From the NCBI GenBank assembly GCA_003517725.1, contig DOZZ01000189.1, positions 7,242 through 14,838 of the forward strand: 7,597 nucleotides of DNA. The letters run 5' to 3'. Every line of letters starts with the position of its first letter. Within the stretch, counting starts at the first letter, position 1. The notes beneath the pieces are model-generated. The model worked only from the letters and a program-made list of their open reading frames with translations, made no database searches and was not told where the DNA came from. Source of the DNA: Bryobacterales bacterium (GTDB lineage: Bacteria > Acidobacteriota > Terriglobia > Bryobacterales > Bryobacteraceae). Position numbers and translations under genes: made by a program. Positions 1 to 6,176 of the stretch are shown one piece after another.

Positions 1-9
1 GCTTTTTGT

Positions 10-86
10 TGGGGTGGGTGGAGGGATTCGAACCCTCGACCACCTGAACCACAATCAGGCGCTCTACCAAGCTGAGCTACACCCAC
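10..86 (-). tRNA. tRNA-His, anticodon GTG
   Basis: Read on the minus strand this folds into a complete cloverleaf: 7-bp acceptor stem (GTGGGTG with CACCCAC), T8-A9, D stem GCTC/GAGC with a 9-base loop, anticodon stem CCTGA/TCAGG around loop TTGTGGT, 5-base variable loop and T arm GAGGG-TTCGAAT-CCCTC. The anticodon is GTG, which reads histidine codons. The discriminator base is C73, as expected for bacterial tRNA-His, and the 3' CCA is encoded (positions 12-10). One oddity: the base just before the acceptor stem (position 87) gives C on the sense strand, where most bacteria encode the histidine-identity G-1. The gene lies 17 bases after the ubiD stop on the same strand and has its own -10-like sequence. 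Only 9 bases remain beyond its 3' end, so the terminator is outside the window. Confidence 0.97.
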
Positions 87-95
87 GTACGTCTC

Positions 96-101
96 ATCAT
101 A
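96..101 (-). promoter_or_regulatory. Probable -10 element for tRNA-His
   Basis: TATGAT on the minus strand differs from the sigma-70 -10 consensus by one base. The expected start would fall near position 89, about three bases before the mature tRNA 5' end. It sits between the ubiD stop codon and the tRNA. No good -35 match is visible at 16-18 bases upstream, inside the end of ubiD, so the tRNA may also be read from ubiD transcripts. Confidence 0.4.
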
Positions 102-103
102 GC

Positions 104-1552
104 CTAAAGGCCCGCCTGCTTCCACATGGCGGCGACGCGCGCGCGCACGTCCTCAGACATCCTGATAATGCCCGGCCAGGGGCGCGTGAAGCCCTCGCCG
201 GGCCACTTGCGCGTGGCGTCGATGCCCATTTTTGAGCCGTAGTTCGGCAGGCGGCTGGCGTGGTCGAGTGAGTCGATCGGGCCCAGCGTGAACTGGATGT
301 CACGCTCGGGGTCGATGTTGTTCAGTGCCTGCCAGGCTACGTTCGAGACGTCCTGCACGTCGACGTCGTGATCCACCACCACGATGCACTTGCTGAACAT
401 GGCCTGCCCCAGGCCCCAGATGGCGCTCATCACTTTGCGGGCGTGGCCGGGGTAGGCTTTGCGCATCGAGATCAGGATCAGGTTGTGGAAGACGCCCTCG
501 GCCGGCATGCAGATGTCGCGCACCTCGGGCAGTTGCATGCGCATCAGCGGCAGGAAGATGCGCTCGACGGCCTTGCCCATGTAGAAATCTTCCATGGGCG
601 GCGGGCCCACGATGGTCGCAGCGTACACCGGGTTCTTGCGCTGCGTGATGCACTCGACGTGGAAGACCGGATAGTCGTCCTGCAGCGTGTAGAAGCCGGT
701 GTGGTCGCCGAAGGGCCCTTCGGGGCGCAGTTCGCCCAGCTCGACGTAGCCTTCGAGCACGATCTCGGCGTTGGCCGGGACCTCCAGGTCGTTGCTGCGG
801 CATTTGACCATCTCGACCGGCTCGCGGCGCAGGAAGCCGGCCACCAGCATCTCGTCGATGTCGGGCGGCAGCGGCAGGATGGCCGAGTACATCACGGCCG
901 GGTCGGCGCCGATCGCGACCGATACCGGCATTCGGGCCGGCTTGCCTTCGGCCTGCAGTTGGCGATAGTGGTCGGCGCCCTGTTTGTGGGTTTGCCAGTG
1001 CATGCCGGTGGTGCGCTCGTCGTAGATCTGCATGCGGTACATGCCGCAGTTGCGCTTGCCGCTGACGGGGTTGCGCGAGAAGACCATGGGCAGCGTGATG
1101 AAGCGGCCGCCGTCCTCGGGCCAGCACTTCAGCACGGGGTAATCGTGCAGCGAGAAGCCGCTGCTTTTGACCACTTCCTGGCACGCGCCTTTGTCGACGA
1201 CGCGGGGGAAGAAGGAGCCGATCTCGGCCAGCTTGGGCAGCATTTTGAGTTTGCCCATCAGTCCCTCGGCCGGGCGCATTTCGAGAAATTCAACGATGCG
1301 CGCGGCAATCTCGTCGAGCGAATCCACCTGGAACGCCAGCTGCATCCGGCGGTGGCTGGCGAAGGCGTTGATCAGCACCGGGCAGTTGGAGCCCTTGACC
1401 TTCTCGAAGAGCAGCGCGGGGCCGCCGGTTTTGACGGAGCGGTCGGCAAACTCGGTGATCTCGAGCTCCGGGTCGACTTCGAACGGAATGCGCTTGAGCT
1501 CGCGGTGCTTTTCGAGCGCGTGGATGAACTCCCGCAGATCGTGGTAGGCCAT
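104..1552 (-). CDS. ubiD: UbiD-family prenylated-FMN-dependent decarboxylase
   Basis: A full-length 482-aa UbiD-family enzyme (E. coli UbiD is about 497 aa). The family uses prenylated FMN, made by a UbiX partner, with a metal and potassium to decarboxylate aromatic acids in the cytoplasm. In ubiquinone synthesis the substrate is 3-octaprenyl-4-hydroxybenzoate; related enzymes act in the futalosine menaquinone route or on other aromatics. Visible hallmarks are RNCGMYR (N168 a likely metal ligand, R173 catalytic), H189 in THKQGADHY, E247 in EPVEMVK, the signature PEGPFGDHTGFY (E278 and D283, completing the Arg-Glu-Asp/Glu triad), SNDLEVPANAEIVLEG, and GSKMGIDATRKWPGE near the C-terminus. The N-terminus (YHDLREFI...ELKRIP) aligns from memory with E. 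coli UbiD and supports the ATG at 1552. No ribosome binding site precedes it. No ubiX, ubiA, mqn or men gene lies nearby, so the substrate is open. The family call is very secure; the pathway is not. Confidence 0.95.
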   Translation of the reverse strand: MAYHDLREFIHALEKHRELKRIPFEVDPELEITEFADRSVKTGGPALLFEKVKGSNCPVLINAFASHRRMQLAFQVDSLDEIAARIVEFLEMRPAEGLMGKLKMLPKLAEIGSFFPRVVDKGACQEVVKSSGFSLHDYPVLKCWPEDGGRFITLPMVFSRNPVSGKRNCGMYRMQIYDERTTGMHWQTHKQGADHYRQLQAEGKPARMPVSVAIGADPAVMYSAILPLPPDIDEMLVAGFLRREPVEMVKCRSNDLEVPANAEIVLEGYVELGELRPEGPFGDHTGFYTLQDDYPVFHVECITQRKNPVYAATIVGPPPMEDFYMGKAVERIFLPLMRMQLPEVRDICMPAEGVFHNLILISMRKAYPGHARKVMSAIWGLGQAMFSKCIVVVDHDVDVQDVSNVAWQALNNIDPERDIQFTLGPIDSLDHASRLPNYGSKMGIDATRKWPGEGFTRPWPGIIRMSEDVRARVAAMWKQAGL

Positions 1553-1574
1553 GCGACAGCTATTATGTACTCAA
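1553..1574. promoter_or_regulatory. Compact divergent promoter region between ubiD and fabG
   Basis: Only 22 bases separate the two divergent start codons. They hold an AT-rich core that can serve as a -10 element in both directions: TATTAT at 1561-1566 for fabG and CATAAT at 1567-1562 for ubiD. With the usual spacing, starts would fall near 1573 (two bases before the fabG ATG) and near 1555 (about three bases before the ubiD ATG). Neither gene has a Shine-Dalgarno sequence here, so both messages may be leaderless or nearly so. No convincing -35 boxes are visible; they would lie inside the opposite coding sequences. The element is inferred from base pattern alone. Confidence 0.35.
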
Positions 1575-2297
1575 ATGGAAAAGCGTACCGCTCTTATCAC
1601 CGGCGCCAGCCGCGGCATCGGACAGGCTTGTGCCCTGGCGCTGGCGCGGGCCGGGCACCGCGTGGTGCTGGCGGCGCGCAATCGGGAAAAGCTGGAGGCC
1701 GTGGCTGGCCAGATTCGCGAAGCCGGAGGCGAGGCGACCGTCGTCGAGATCGACCTGGCATCGGCGGAGTCGATCGCGCAGGCTTTTAAGGCCGCGGGGC
1801 CGGTCGACATTCTGGTGAACAATGCCGGGCTGACGCGCGATGGCCTGGCCGTGCGGATGAAGATCGACGACTGGAACGCGGTGCTGCAAACCAATTTGAC
1901 CGGAGCGTTTCTGGCAATTCAACACGTGCTGCCTTCGATGATGCGCGCGCGCTGGGGACGGATTGTGAATATTTCGTCGGTGGTGGGTGAGTCGGGCAAC
2001 GCCGGACAGGCCAATTATGTGGCGTCGAAGGCCGGACTGATTGGACTGACCAAGAGCCTGGCGCTCGAAATGGCATCACGCAATATTACGGTGAATGCGG
2101 TGGCGCCGGGCTTTATCGAGACCGACATGACGGCGGTGCTGGCGGATGAGGTGAAGGCTAAGATCACGCAATCGATTCCGTTGAAACGCCTGGGGCGTGG
2201 TGAAGATGTGGCGGCGGCGGTCAGCTTTCTGGTGAGCGATGAGGCCGGGTATATTACGGGCCACGTGCTGGACGTCAATGGCGGCATGTATATGTAG
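1575..2297 (+). CDS. fabG: 3-oxoacyl-[acyl-carrier-protein] reductase (FabG, SDR family)
   Basis: A 240-aa classical short-chain dehydrogenase/reductase, close in length to E. coli FabG (244 aa). It reduces 3-oxoacyl-ACP to (R)-3-hydroxyacyl-ACP with NADPH in type II fatty-acid elongation, acting as a cytoplasmic tetramer. The Rossmann glycine motif TGASRGIG is at residues 9-16, NNAG at 82-85, and the catalytic set is N107, S135, Y148 and K152 (Y-x-x-x-K in NYVASK). PGFIETDMT follows at about 178, and the C-terminus VNGGMYM is the FabG-type ending. The ATG at 1575 is chosen because MEKRTALITG matches the normal FabG beginning; an in-frame ATG at 1551 would add eight residues and overlap ubiD. 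There is no ribosome binding site before either start. No other fab gene or acpP is adjacent, so a role on another oxo-substrate cannot be excluded, though the FabG signature is strong. Confidence 0.93.
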   Translation: MEKRTALITGASRGIGQACALALARAGHRVVLAARNREKLEAVAGQIREAGGEATVVEIDLASAESIAQAFKAAGPVDILVNNAGLTRDGLAVRMKIDDWNAVLQTNLTGAFLAIQHVLPSMMRARWGRIVNISSVVGESGNAGQANYVASKAGLIGLTKSLALEMASRNITVNAVAPGFIETDMTAVLADEVKAKITQSIPLKRLGRGEDVAAAVSFLVSDEAGYITGHVLDVNGGMYM

Positions 2298-2301
2298 GTA
2301 C

Positions 2302-3531
2302 TCAGCCGATGAAGTAGCTGGCGGCCTGCGGCTCCAGCAGGCGCTGCGCCGACTGGTTCTGTTTGCGCAATTTGCTCGAGGCTTTTTTCTCATACATGCG
2401 CGCGTCGGCCGTGCGCAGCAGGCAGTGCGGATCTTCGCTGTCCAGCGGAAAAAAGCTTAAACCCAGGCTGGCGCCGCAGACCAGGCGTTCCCGCTCGAAA
2501 TAGATCGGCGACCCAAGAGCCTGCCGCACGATCTGCGCGATCGACGCGGCGTCCGACGGGTGGTTCAGGTCCGGCAGCAGGATCACGAATTCGTCGCCGC
2601 CCACCCGCGCGATGGTGTCGCTTTGGCGCACGCTCGACCGCATGCGCTCGGCCGTCTGCTGCAGCACGCTGTCGCCGGCCGCATGGCCCAGGGTGTCGTT
2701 AATGGTCTTGAACCCGTCGATATCCAGATACAGCAGCGCCAAAGTGGAGCGGTTCTCCCGGCAGCGCTGCATCTCCAGCTGCAGCGTCTCGAACAGCAGC
2801 ACGCGGTTCGCCAGCCCGGTCAATTCGTCGTGCAGCGCCCGAAAGGAGAGCTGATCGTGCAGCCGCCGGCGCTCCAGGGCCATGGCGGCCAGGCTGCTCC
2901 AGGAGGAGAGCAGGGCCGCATCGTGGTCCGAGACGCGGCGCGCCTCTTCGAAGAACAGGCTGATGACTCCCACGCGGCGGGCCCCCGACAGTACGGGCAG
3001 AGCAAACACCGATTGCGCCGCCGGGGGCTTTGTGGCAACGAACTCGGCCCAGTGGCTTTCGGGCGAAAGTTCCCGCAGCGCGCGATATCTGGCGCCCACG
3101 CGGATTCTGCCAACATTCAGTTGTTCGACGGCTTCGCGCCAGGCCGGCGGCAGGCTCGGCGCCGCCCCGGTGCTGCCGTTCTCGGCGGCTTCGAGCCGTA
3201 TGGAGCACAGGCCGTCGCACTGCTTCTCGATAGCGCCGACGATCTCGTTGAGCACGTCCTGCAGCGGCTCATCGCAGGCGATCAGCTCCACTACGGCCTT
3301 TTTCTGCTGCTCCAGCATTTCGGCGTTGCGGGCACGCTCGAGAGCCGCTTCCGCCCGCAGTTTGGCGGCTTCGAGCTGCCCCATGGTCCGCCGCAGAGCG
3401 CGCGTCTGAGACTCCAACTGCTGCCGCAGTAGCCCCACCCAGGCCAGCGCCGCGACCACTACGGATAGCGTGACCACGAACGCGTTCTGATACAGGAGCG
3501 CGGGCAAAAGCATCAGGATCGGAGCAGACAT
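2302..3531 (-). CDS. Membrane-anchored GAF-GGDEF diguanylate cyclase
   Basis: A 409-aa signalling protein predicted to make cyclic di-GMP from two GTP. Residues ~5-35 form one hydrophobic membrane segment. A charged coiled-coil-like linker follows (~36-80), then a GAF-like sensory domain (~80-222; QSVFALPVL, RRVGVISLFF), a second short helical linker, and a GGDEF domain (~230-390). Catalytic features look intact: metal ligand D270 in LYLDIDGFK, guanine-contacting N278 and D287 (numbered by analogy with PleD N335 and D344), and GGDEF at 311-315 with D313 as the other metal ligand. An inhibitory-site RxxD (R302-D305) lies at the usual distance before GGDEF, so product inhibition is likely. No EAL domain is present. 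The ATG at 3531 is the first after an in-frame TAA at 3591-3589; no Shine-Dalgarno is visible. The stop lies four bases from the convergent fabG stop. The ligand of the GAF domain is unknown. Confidence 0.92.
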   Translation of the reverse strand: MSAPILMLLPALLYQNAFVVTLSVVVAALAWVGLLRQQLESQTRALRRTMGQLEAAKLRAEAALERARNAEMLEQQKKAVVELIACDEPLQDVLNEIVGAIEKQCDGLCSIRLEAAENGSTGAAPSLPPAWREAVEQLNVGRIRVGARYRALRELSPESHWAEFVATKPPAAQSVFALPVLSGARRVGVISLFFEEARRVSDHDAALLSSWSSLAAMALERRRLHDQLSFRALHDELTGLANRVLLFETLQLEMQRCRENRSTLALLYLDIDGFKTINDTLGHAAGDSVLQQTAERMRSSVRQSDTIARVGGDEFVILLPDLNHPSDAASIAQIVRQALGSPIYFERERLVCGASLGLSFFPLDSEDPHCLLRTADARMYEKKASSKLRKQNQSAQRLLEPQAASYFIG

Positions 3532-3644
3532 TGGTGTGGACGGGACAAATATCGGCGGAATCCCGCAAAGTCTGTACAGTGCAACAAATTATTAGGCGCG
3601 GCCGATTCCGCGTAGTGCTTCCGTAACATAGACTGTTGGTCTCT
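3532..3644. promoter_or_regulatory. Divergent intergenic region with small palindromes (diguanylate cyclase / GH3)
   Basis: These 113 bases must hold the promoters for both divergent genes. Visible structures are an 8-base palindrome CTGTACAG (3572-3579) and an inverted repeat CGCGG-6-CCGCG (3597-3612), either of which could be an operator. A weak -10-like TAACAT (3624-3629) lies upstream of the GH3 start and would give a leader of about nine bases. On the minus strand TAATAA (around 3594-3589) is a weak -10 candidate for the cyclase. None has a convincing -35 partner, and no known regulator site was recognised. Confidence 0.2.
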
Positions 3645-5504
3645 ATGTCGAAAAACCGCCGCCAATTTCTCACCGAAAGCTTGGCCCTGTTGGCCGCCGG
3701 CCGCCTTTCCGGACAGGCCAGGCCGGCCTCCTTGCGCGCCTTCGACCGGCCCGCGCGGGCGCTGCTGGCGCAAATGACGCTCGACGAGAAGATCGGGCAA
3801 ATGACCCAGCCGGACCAGATGTTTCTCAAAAGCATCGACGACATTGACACCTATCATCTGGGCTCGCTGTTGAGCGGCGGCGACTCCGATCCCAAGGCCG
3901 GCAACGGCCTGATTGCGTGGACCGATCTGTATGACCTCTATCAATCGCGCGCCTTGAAAACGCGGCTGAAGATTCCGCTGCTCTACGGCATCGACGCAGT
4001 CCACGGGCATAATAACGTGCTGGGCGCCGTGATCTTTCCGCACAACATCGGGCTCGGCTGCGCACGCGACGCCGGCCTGGTGGAGCGCGCCGCCCAGATC
4101 ACCGCCACCGAGGTCCGCGCGAGCGGTCCGCAATGGGCCTTCGCGCCGTGCGTCGCGGTACCGCAGGATATTCGCTGGGGGCGCACCTACGAAGGTTTCA
4201 GCGAAGATCCGCGGGTGGTGCGGGAACTGGGCCTGGCGGCCGTGCGCGGCCTGCAGAAAGACAGCCTGGGCAATCCCCAAGCGGTGCTGGCCTGCTCTAA
4301 ACACTTTGCGGGCGATGGCGGCACTACGGCCAAAATGGTGGTTCCGCCGGACCACCCCGATCGGCCCGCGCAGTTCAAACTGGACCAGGGCGATACGCAG
4401 ATAGACGAGGCCACGCTACGCCGCATTCACCTGCAGGGCTATATGTCGACCGTGCCCGCCGGCGTCCGGTCGATCATGCCTTCCTACAGCAGCTGGAACG
4501 GCGTGAAATGCTCCGGCAACCACCACCTGCTGACCGAAATTCTGAAGAAGGAGATGGGCTTCGAAGGCTTCCTGATCTCCGATTACGCTGCCGTCAACCA
4601 GCTGCCCGAGAAGACGTATAAGGAGCAGATCGCCCACTCCATCAACGCCGGCATGGACATGGTGATGGTGCCCGAGAAGTACGTCGAATTTTTCACGTTT
4701 CTGGGCGAGTTGGTTCATGCGAAATCGGTGCCGCTGGCGCGCATCGACGATGCCGTCCTGCGTATTCTGCGCGTCAAGCTGGCCATGGGGCTGATGGATG
4801 CGTCGCGGTCGCAACTGGCCGACCGCGGCCTGCATCGGAGCTTCGGTTCCGCCGAGCACCGCGCCGTGGCGCGCGAGTGCGTACGGAAGTCGCTGGTGCT
4901 GCTGAAGAACGATGGCCGTACGCTGCCCCTCTCGAAGGGCGCCGCGCGTATTCACGTCGCCGGCAAGAGCGCCGATAACATTGGCAACCAGTGCGGCGGC
5001 TGGACCGTGAAATGGCAGGGGCAGACCGGCCCGGTGGTCCCGGGAGGTACGACGGTACTGGCGGCGGTGAAGAAAGCGGTCTCGAGTGCCACGCAGGTGA
5101 CCACGTCGGCCGACGGCTCCGGCGCGGCCGGCGCGACGCTCGGCATCGCCGTCGTGGGTGAGACGCCTTACGCGGAGTTTATGGGCGACCGCCAGGACTT
5201 GCGGCTGGCGCCAGAAGACGTGGCTGTTATTGAGACTATGAAGAGCACCGGCATTCCCGTGGTCGTGATCCTCTTTTCGGGGCGACCGCTGGTAATCGAC
5301 GCCATTTTGCCCCGCGCGGATGCCGTGGTGGCGGCGTTCCTGCCCGGCACTGAAGGCGACGGCATTGCCGACGTGCTGTTTGGCGACGCCGCGCCCGCCG
5401 GCAAACTGTCGTTCACCTGGCCCCGGGGCGATTCAAGCAGTCTGCATCGCGGCGATGCGGGTTACAAAACGCTATTCCCACTGGGATTTGGGCTGGGCTA
5501 TTGA
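3645..5504 (+). CDS. Tat-exported glycoside hydrolase family 3 beta-glucosidase / exo-beta-glucanase
   Basis: A 619-aa GH3 enzyme expected to release glucose from the non-reducing end of beta-glucans or cello-oligosaccharides by a retaining mechanism. The N-terminus [16 protein letters not shown] is a twin-arginine signal with possible cleavage after SGQA (~25), implying folded export to the periplasm. The (beta/alpha)8 domain spans ~40-380 and contains [10 protein letters not shown] (218-227) and ISDYAAV with nucleophile D313. The alpha/beta sandwich domain spans ~415-590 and contains [11 protein letters not shown] (505-515), resembling the acid/base loop of barley ExoI-type enzymes; E511 is the likely acid/base, E506 the alternative. 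No fibronectin III tail follows, and the protein ends FPLGFGLGY. The ATG at 3645 is preferred over an in-frame TTG at 3636 because it gives a compact Tat leader; neither has a Shine-Dalgarno. The last seven bases overlap the convergent small gene. Family certain; exact substrate not readable from sequence. Confidence 0.94.
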   Translation: MSKNRRQFLTESLALLAAGRLSGQARPASLRAFDRPARALLAQMTLDEKIGQMTQPDQMFLKSIDDIDTYHLGSLLSGGDSDPKAGNGLIAWTDLYDLYQSRALKTRLKIPLLYGIDAVHGHNNVLGAVIFPHNIGLGCARDAGLVERAAQITATEVRASGPQWAFAPCVAVPQDIRWGRTYEGFSEDPRVVRELGLAAVRGLQKDSLGNPQAVLACSKHFAGDGGTTAKMVVPPDHPDRPAQFKLDQGDTQIDEATLRRIHLQGYMSTVPAGVRSIMPSYSSWNGVKCSGNHHLLTEILKKEMGFEGFLISDYAAVNQLPEKTYKEQIAHSINAGMDMVMVPEKYVEFFTFLGELVHAKSVPLARIDDAVLRILRVKLAMGLMDASRSQLADRGLHRSFGSAEHRAVARECVRKSLVLLKNDGRTLPLSKGAARIHVAGKSADNIGNQCGGWTVKWQGQTGPVVPGGTTVLAAVKKAVSSATQVTTSADGSGAAGATLGIAVVGETPYAEFMGDRQDLRLAPEDVAVIETMKSTGIPVVVILFSGRPLVIDAILPRADAVVAAFLPGTEGDGIADVLFGDAAPAGKLSFTWPRGDSSSLHRGDAGYKTLFPLGFGLGY

Positions 5505-5716
5505 AGCTTGTCGGACTTGCTTTTGGTGATCCGTTCACGCACCGATCGCAGTGCGGCCCGCAGGACCTTGTCGGAATCCTGCAGGCACTGCCGGATCCCG
5601 GACAGTCCGGGTATTTTGCGCGGGTCAACGCGGGCTAGATTTTCTTCCGCGGATTGAAGCCGGTGCTTCGAATCCACCAAACGAGCCTGATCTTCCTGCG
5701 TCAGCTCTAGTTCCAT
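5498..5716 (-). CDS. Small helix-rich hypothetical protein (72 aa)
   Basis: I do not recognise this protein. It is 72 residues, highly charged, and looks like two helices: a heptad-like segment (~5-29, [18 protein letters not shown]), a break at DPRKIPG (31-37), then a second helix (~40-63) and a basic tail. There is no signal peptide or membrane segment, so it is probably cytoplasmic. The evidence that it is real is a good Shine-Dalgarno (TTAGGAGA, core five bases before the ATG), its position eight bases behind the 81-aa gene on the same strand, and the absence of a better gene on either strand. The pair is probably one operon with translational coupling, because the ribosome binding site overlaps the end of the upstream gene. 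Its stop overlaps the GH3 stop region by seven bases tail to tail. Function unknown. Confidence 0.68.
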   Translation of the reverse strand: MELELTQEDQARLVDSKHRLQSAEENLARVDPRKIPGLSGIRQCLQDSDKVLRAALRSVRERITKSKSDKLQ

Positions 5717-5721
5717 GGCAT

Positions 5722-5726
5722 CTCCT
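5722..5726 (-). promoter_or_regulatory. Ribosome binding site of the 72-aa gene
   Basis: AGGAG on the minus strand lies five bases before the ATG at 5716 and overlaps the TAG stop of the upstream 81-aa gene (5727-5725). This arrangement suggests translational coupling and supports both small genes being real. Confidence 0.65.
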
Positions 5727-5970
5727 AACAGCGATGTGTTTCGCGATGCGCGATCAGCGCGTATTTGGCCTGGTCTTTCTTTTCCCGAGCCATATGCAGC
5801 AGATCGTCGAATCTGACGAAATCAGGGTCCCCGCTAATCACGTTTTGCGTCTGCTGCGATTGCAACTCGACCAATTCGCGCGAGGCTTCGACGAATGCCT
5901 CAATAAGTTGCTGCCGTTCCTCGCAGAACGGAATTTGGTCCTGCTTAACATTACGTTCCTGCTGCGTCAT
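5725..5970 (-). CDS. Small helix-rich hypothetical protein (81 aa), C-terminal HRETHRC
   Basis: I do not recognise a named family. The 81-residue product is hydrophilic and mostly helical. One long helix runs ~16-42 (EERQQLIEAFVEASRELVEL), there is a break at SGDPDF (46-51), and a second helix runs ~52-76 (DDLLHMAREKKDQAKYALIA), ending in HRETHRC with a terminal cysteine. A further cysteine is at residue 16. No signal or membrane segment is present. The ATG at 5970 is chosen because GGAG lies nine bases upstream (5983-5980); longer versions from GTG at 5988 or TTG at 6000 (91 aa) have no ribosome binding site. It is the first gene of a two-gene unit with the 72-aa protein and is divergent from the 86-aa gene. 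Its role could be a small structural or regulatory partner, but nothing in the sequence says which. Confidence 0.68.
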   Translation of the reverse strand: MTQQERNVKQDQIPFCEERQQLIEAFVEASRELVELQSQQTQNVISGDPDFVRFDDLLHMAREKKDQAKYALIAHRETHRC

Positions 5971-6176
5971 CCGACTCGGCTCCAGCACGCGAATTGCCAA
6001 GATTGGCGGCGGGCCGGTCTCTCAGGACGTTCGACCCCGCGAGCCTTTTGTTGCGCCAGGAAAAGGCATTCACCCGGATTCGCAACCGATGGCACCCATG
6101 CTCTCAACCAGTTGAACCCATATCGCGATGTTGGCTCGGGGCTCCGCGGCTAGCATCGGTGCGAAAGGAGACAATT
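5971..6176. other. Intergenic region between divergent small genes
   Basis: About 206 bases without a convincing gene on either strand; readings through it are arginine-rich and lack ribosome binding sites. It must contain promoters for the 81-aa gene (minus) and the 86-aa gene (plus). Two short palindromes lie close together, TCAAC-CA-GTTGA (6104-6115) and ATCGCGAT (6122-6129), and could be operators. TTGGCT (6131) and TAGCAT (6151) resemble promoter boxes, but their 14-base spacing is too short for a normal sigma-70 promoter. No clear RNA structure or terminator was seen. Confidence 0.3.
6164..6170 (+). promoter_or_regulatory. Strong ribosome binding site of the 86-aa gene
   Basis: AAAGGAG is a near-perfect Shine-Dalgarno sequence. 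Six bases downstream, at the best spacing, the in-frame codon is CTG (6177) with no ATG, GTG or TTG in range. The site therefore decides the start and points to a non-canonical initiation codon. ATT at 6174 is the only other candidate, at a tight three-base spacing. Confidence 0.6.

Noticed and set aside
10..86. tRNA-His 3' end as a phage or island attachment site
   Set aside because: tRNA 3' ends are common integration sites, but I saw no duplicated tRNA end, integrase or composition change in the window; only nine bases lie beyond the 3' end.
300..1184. Open frame (294 codons) on the minus strand inside ubiD in another frame
   Set aside because: Arginine/alanine/proline-rich composition typical of an out-of-frame shadow, without start signals or motifs.
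368..1789. Long open frame (473 codons) on the plus strand opposite ubiD
   Set aside because: It is a mirror of a certain gene in GC-rich DNA. Its product is rich in His, Asp, Val and Ala with no family features, and it runs on into fabG in the wrong frame.
2560..3432. Open frame (290 codons) on the plus strand opposite the diguanylate cyclase
   Set aside because: Glutamine/alanine/arginine-rich shadow of a gene with intact GGDEF motifs; no ribosome binding site.
3513..4355. Open frame (280 codons) on the minus strand opposite the start of the GH3 gene
   Set aside because: Shadow of a clear GH3 catalytic domain; no recognisable domain.
5498..5970. 81-aa/72-aa pair as a toxin-antitoxin module
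   Set aside because: Size and overlap fit loosely, but neither protein shows a known toxin fold or antitoxin DNA-binding motif, and no toxin residues are recognisable.
5551..6153. 200-codon plus-strand frame across the small-gene region
   Set aside because: Composition is shadow-like, it has no ribosome binding site, and the opposite strand has two genes with good ribosome binding sites.
5994..6176. N-terminal extension of the 86-aa protein to a TTG at 5994 (147 aa)
   Set aside because: The extension is arginine-rich with no ribosome binding site, while a near-perfect one sits at 6164-6170 for a shorter product.
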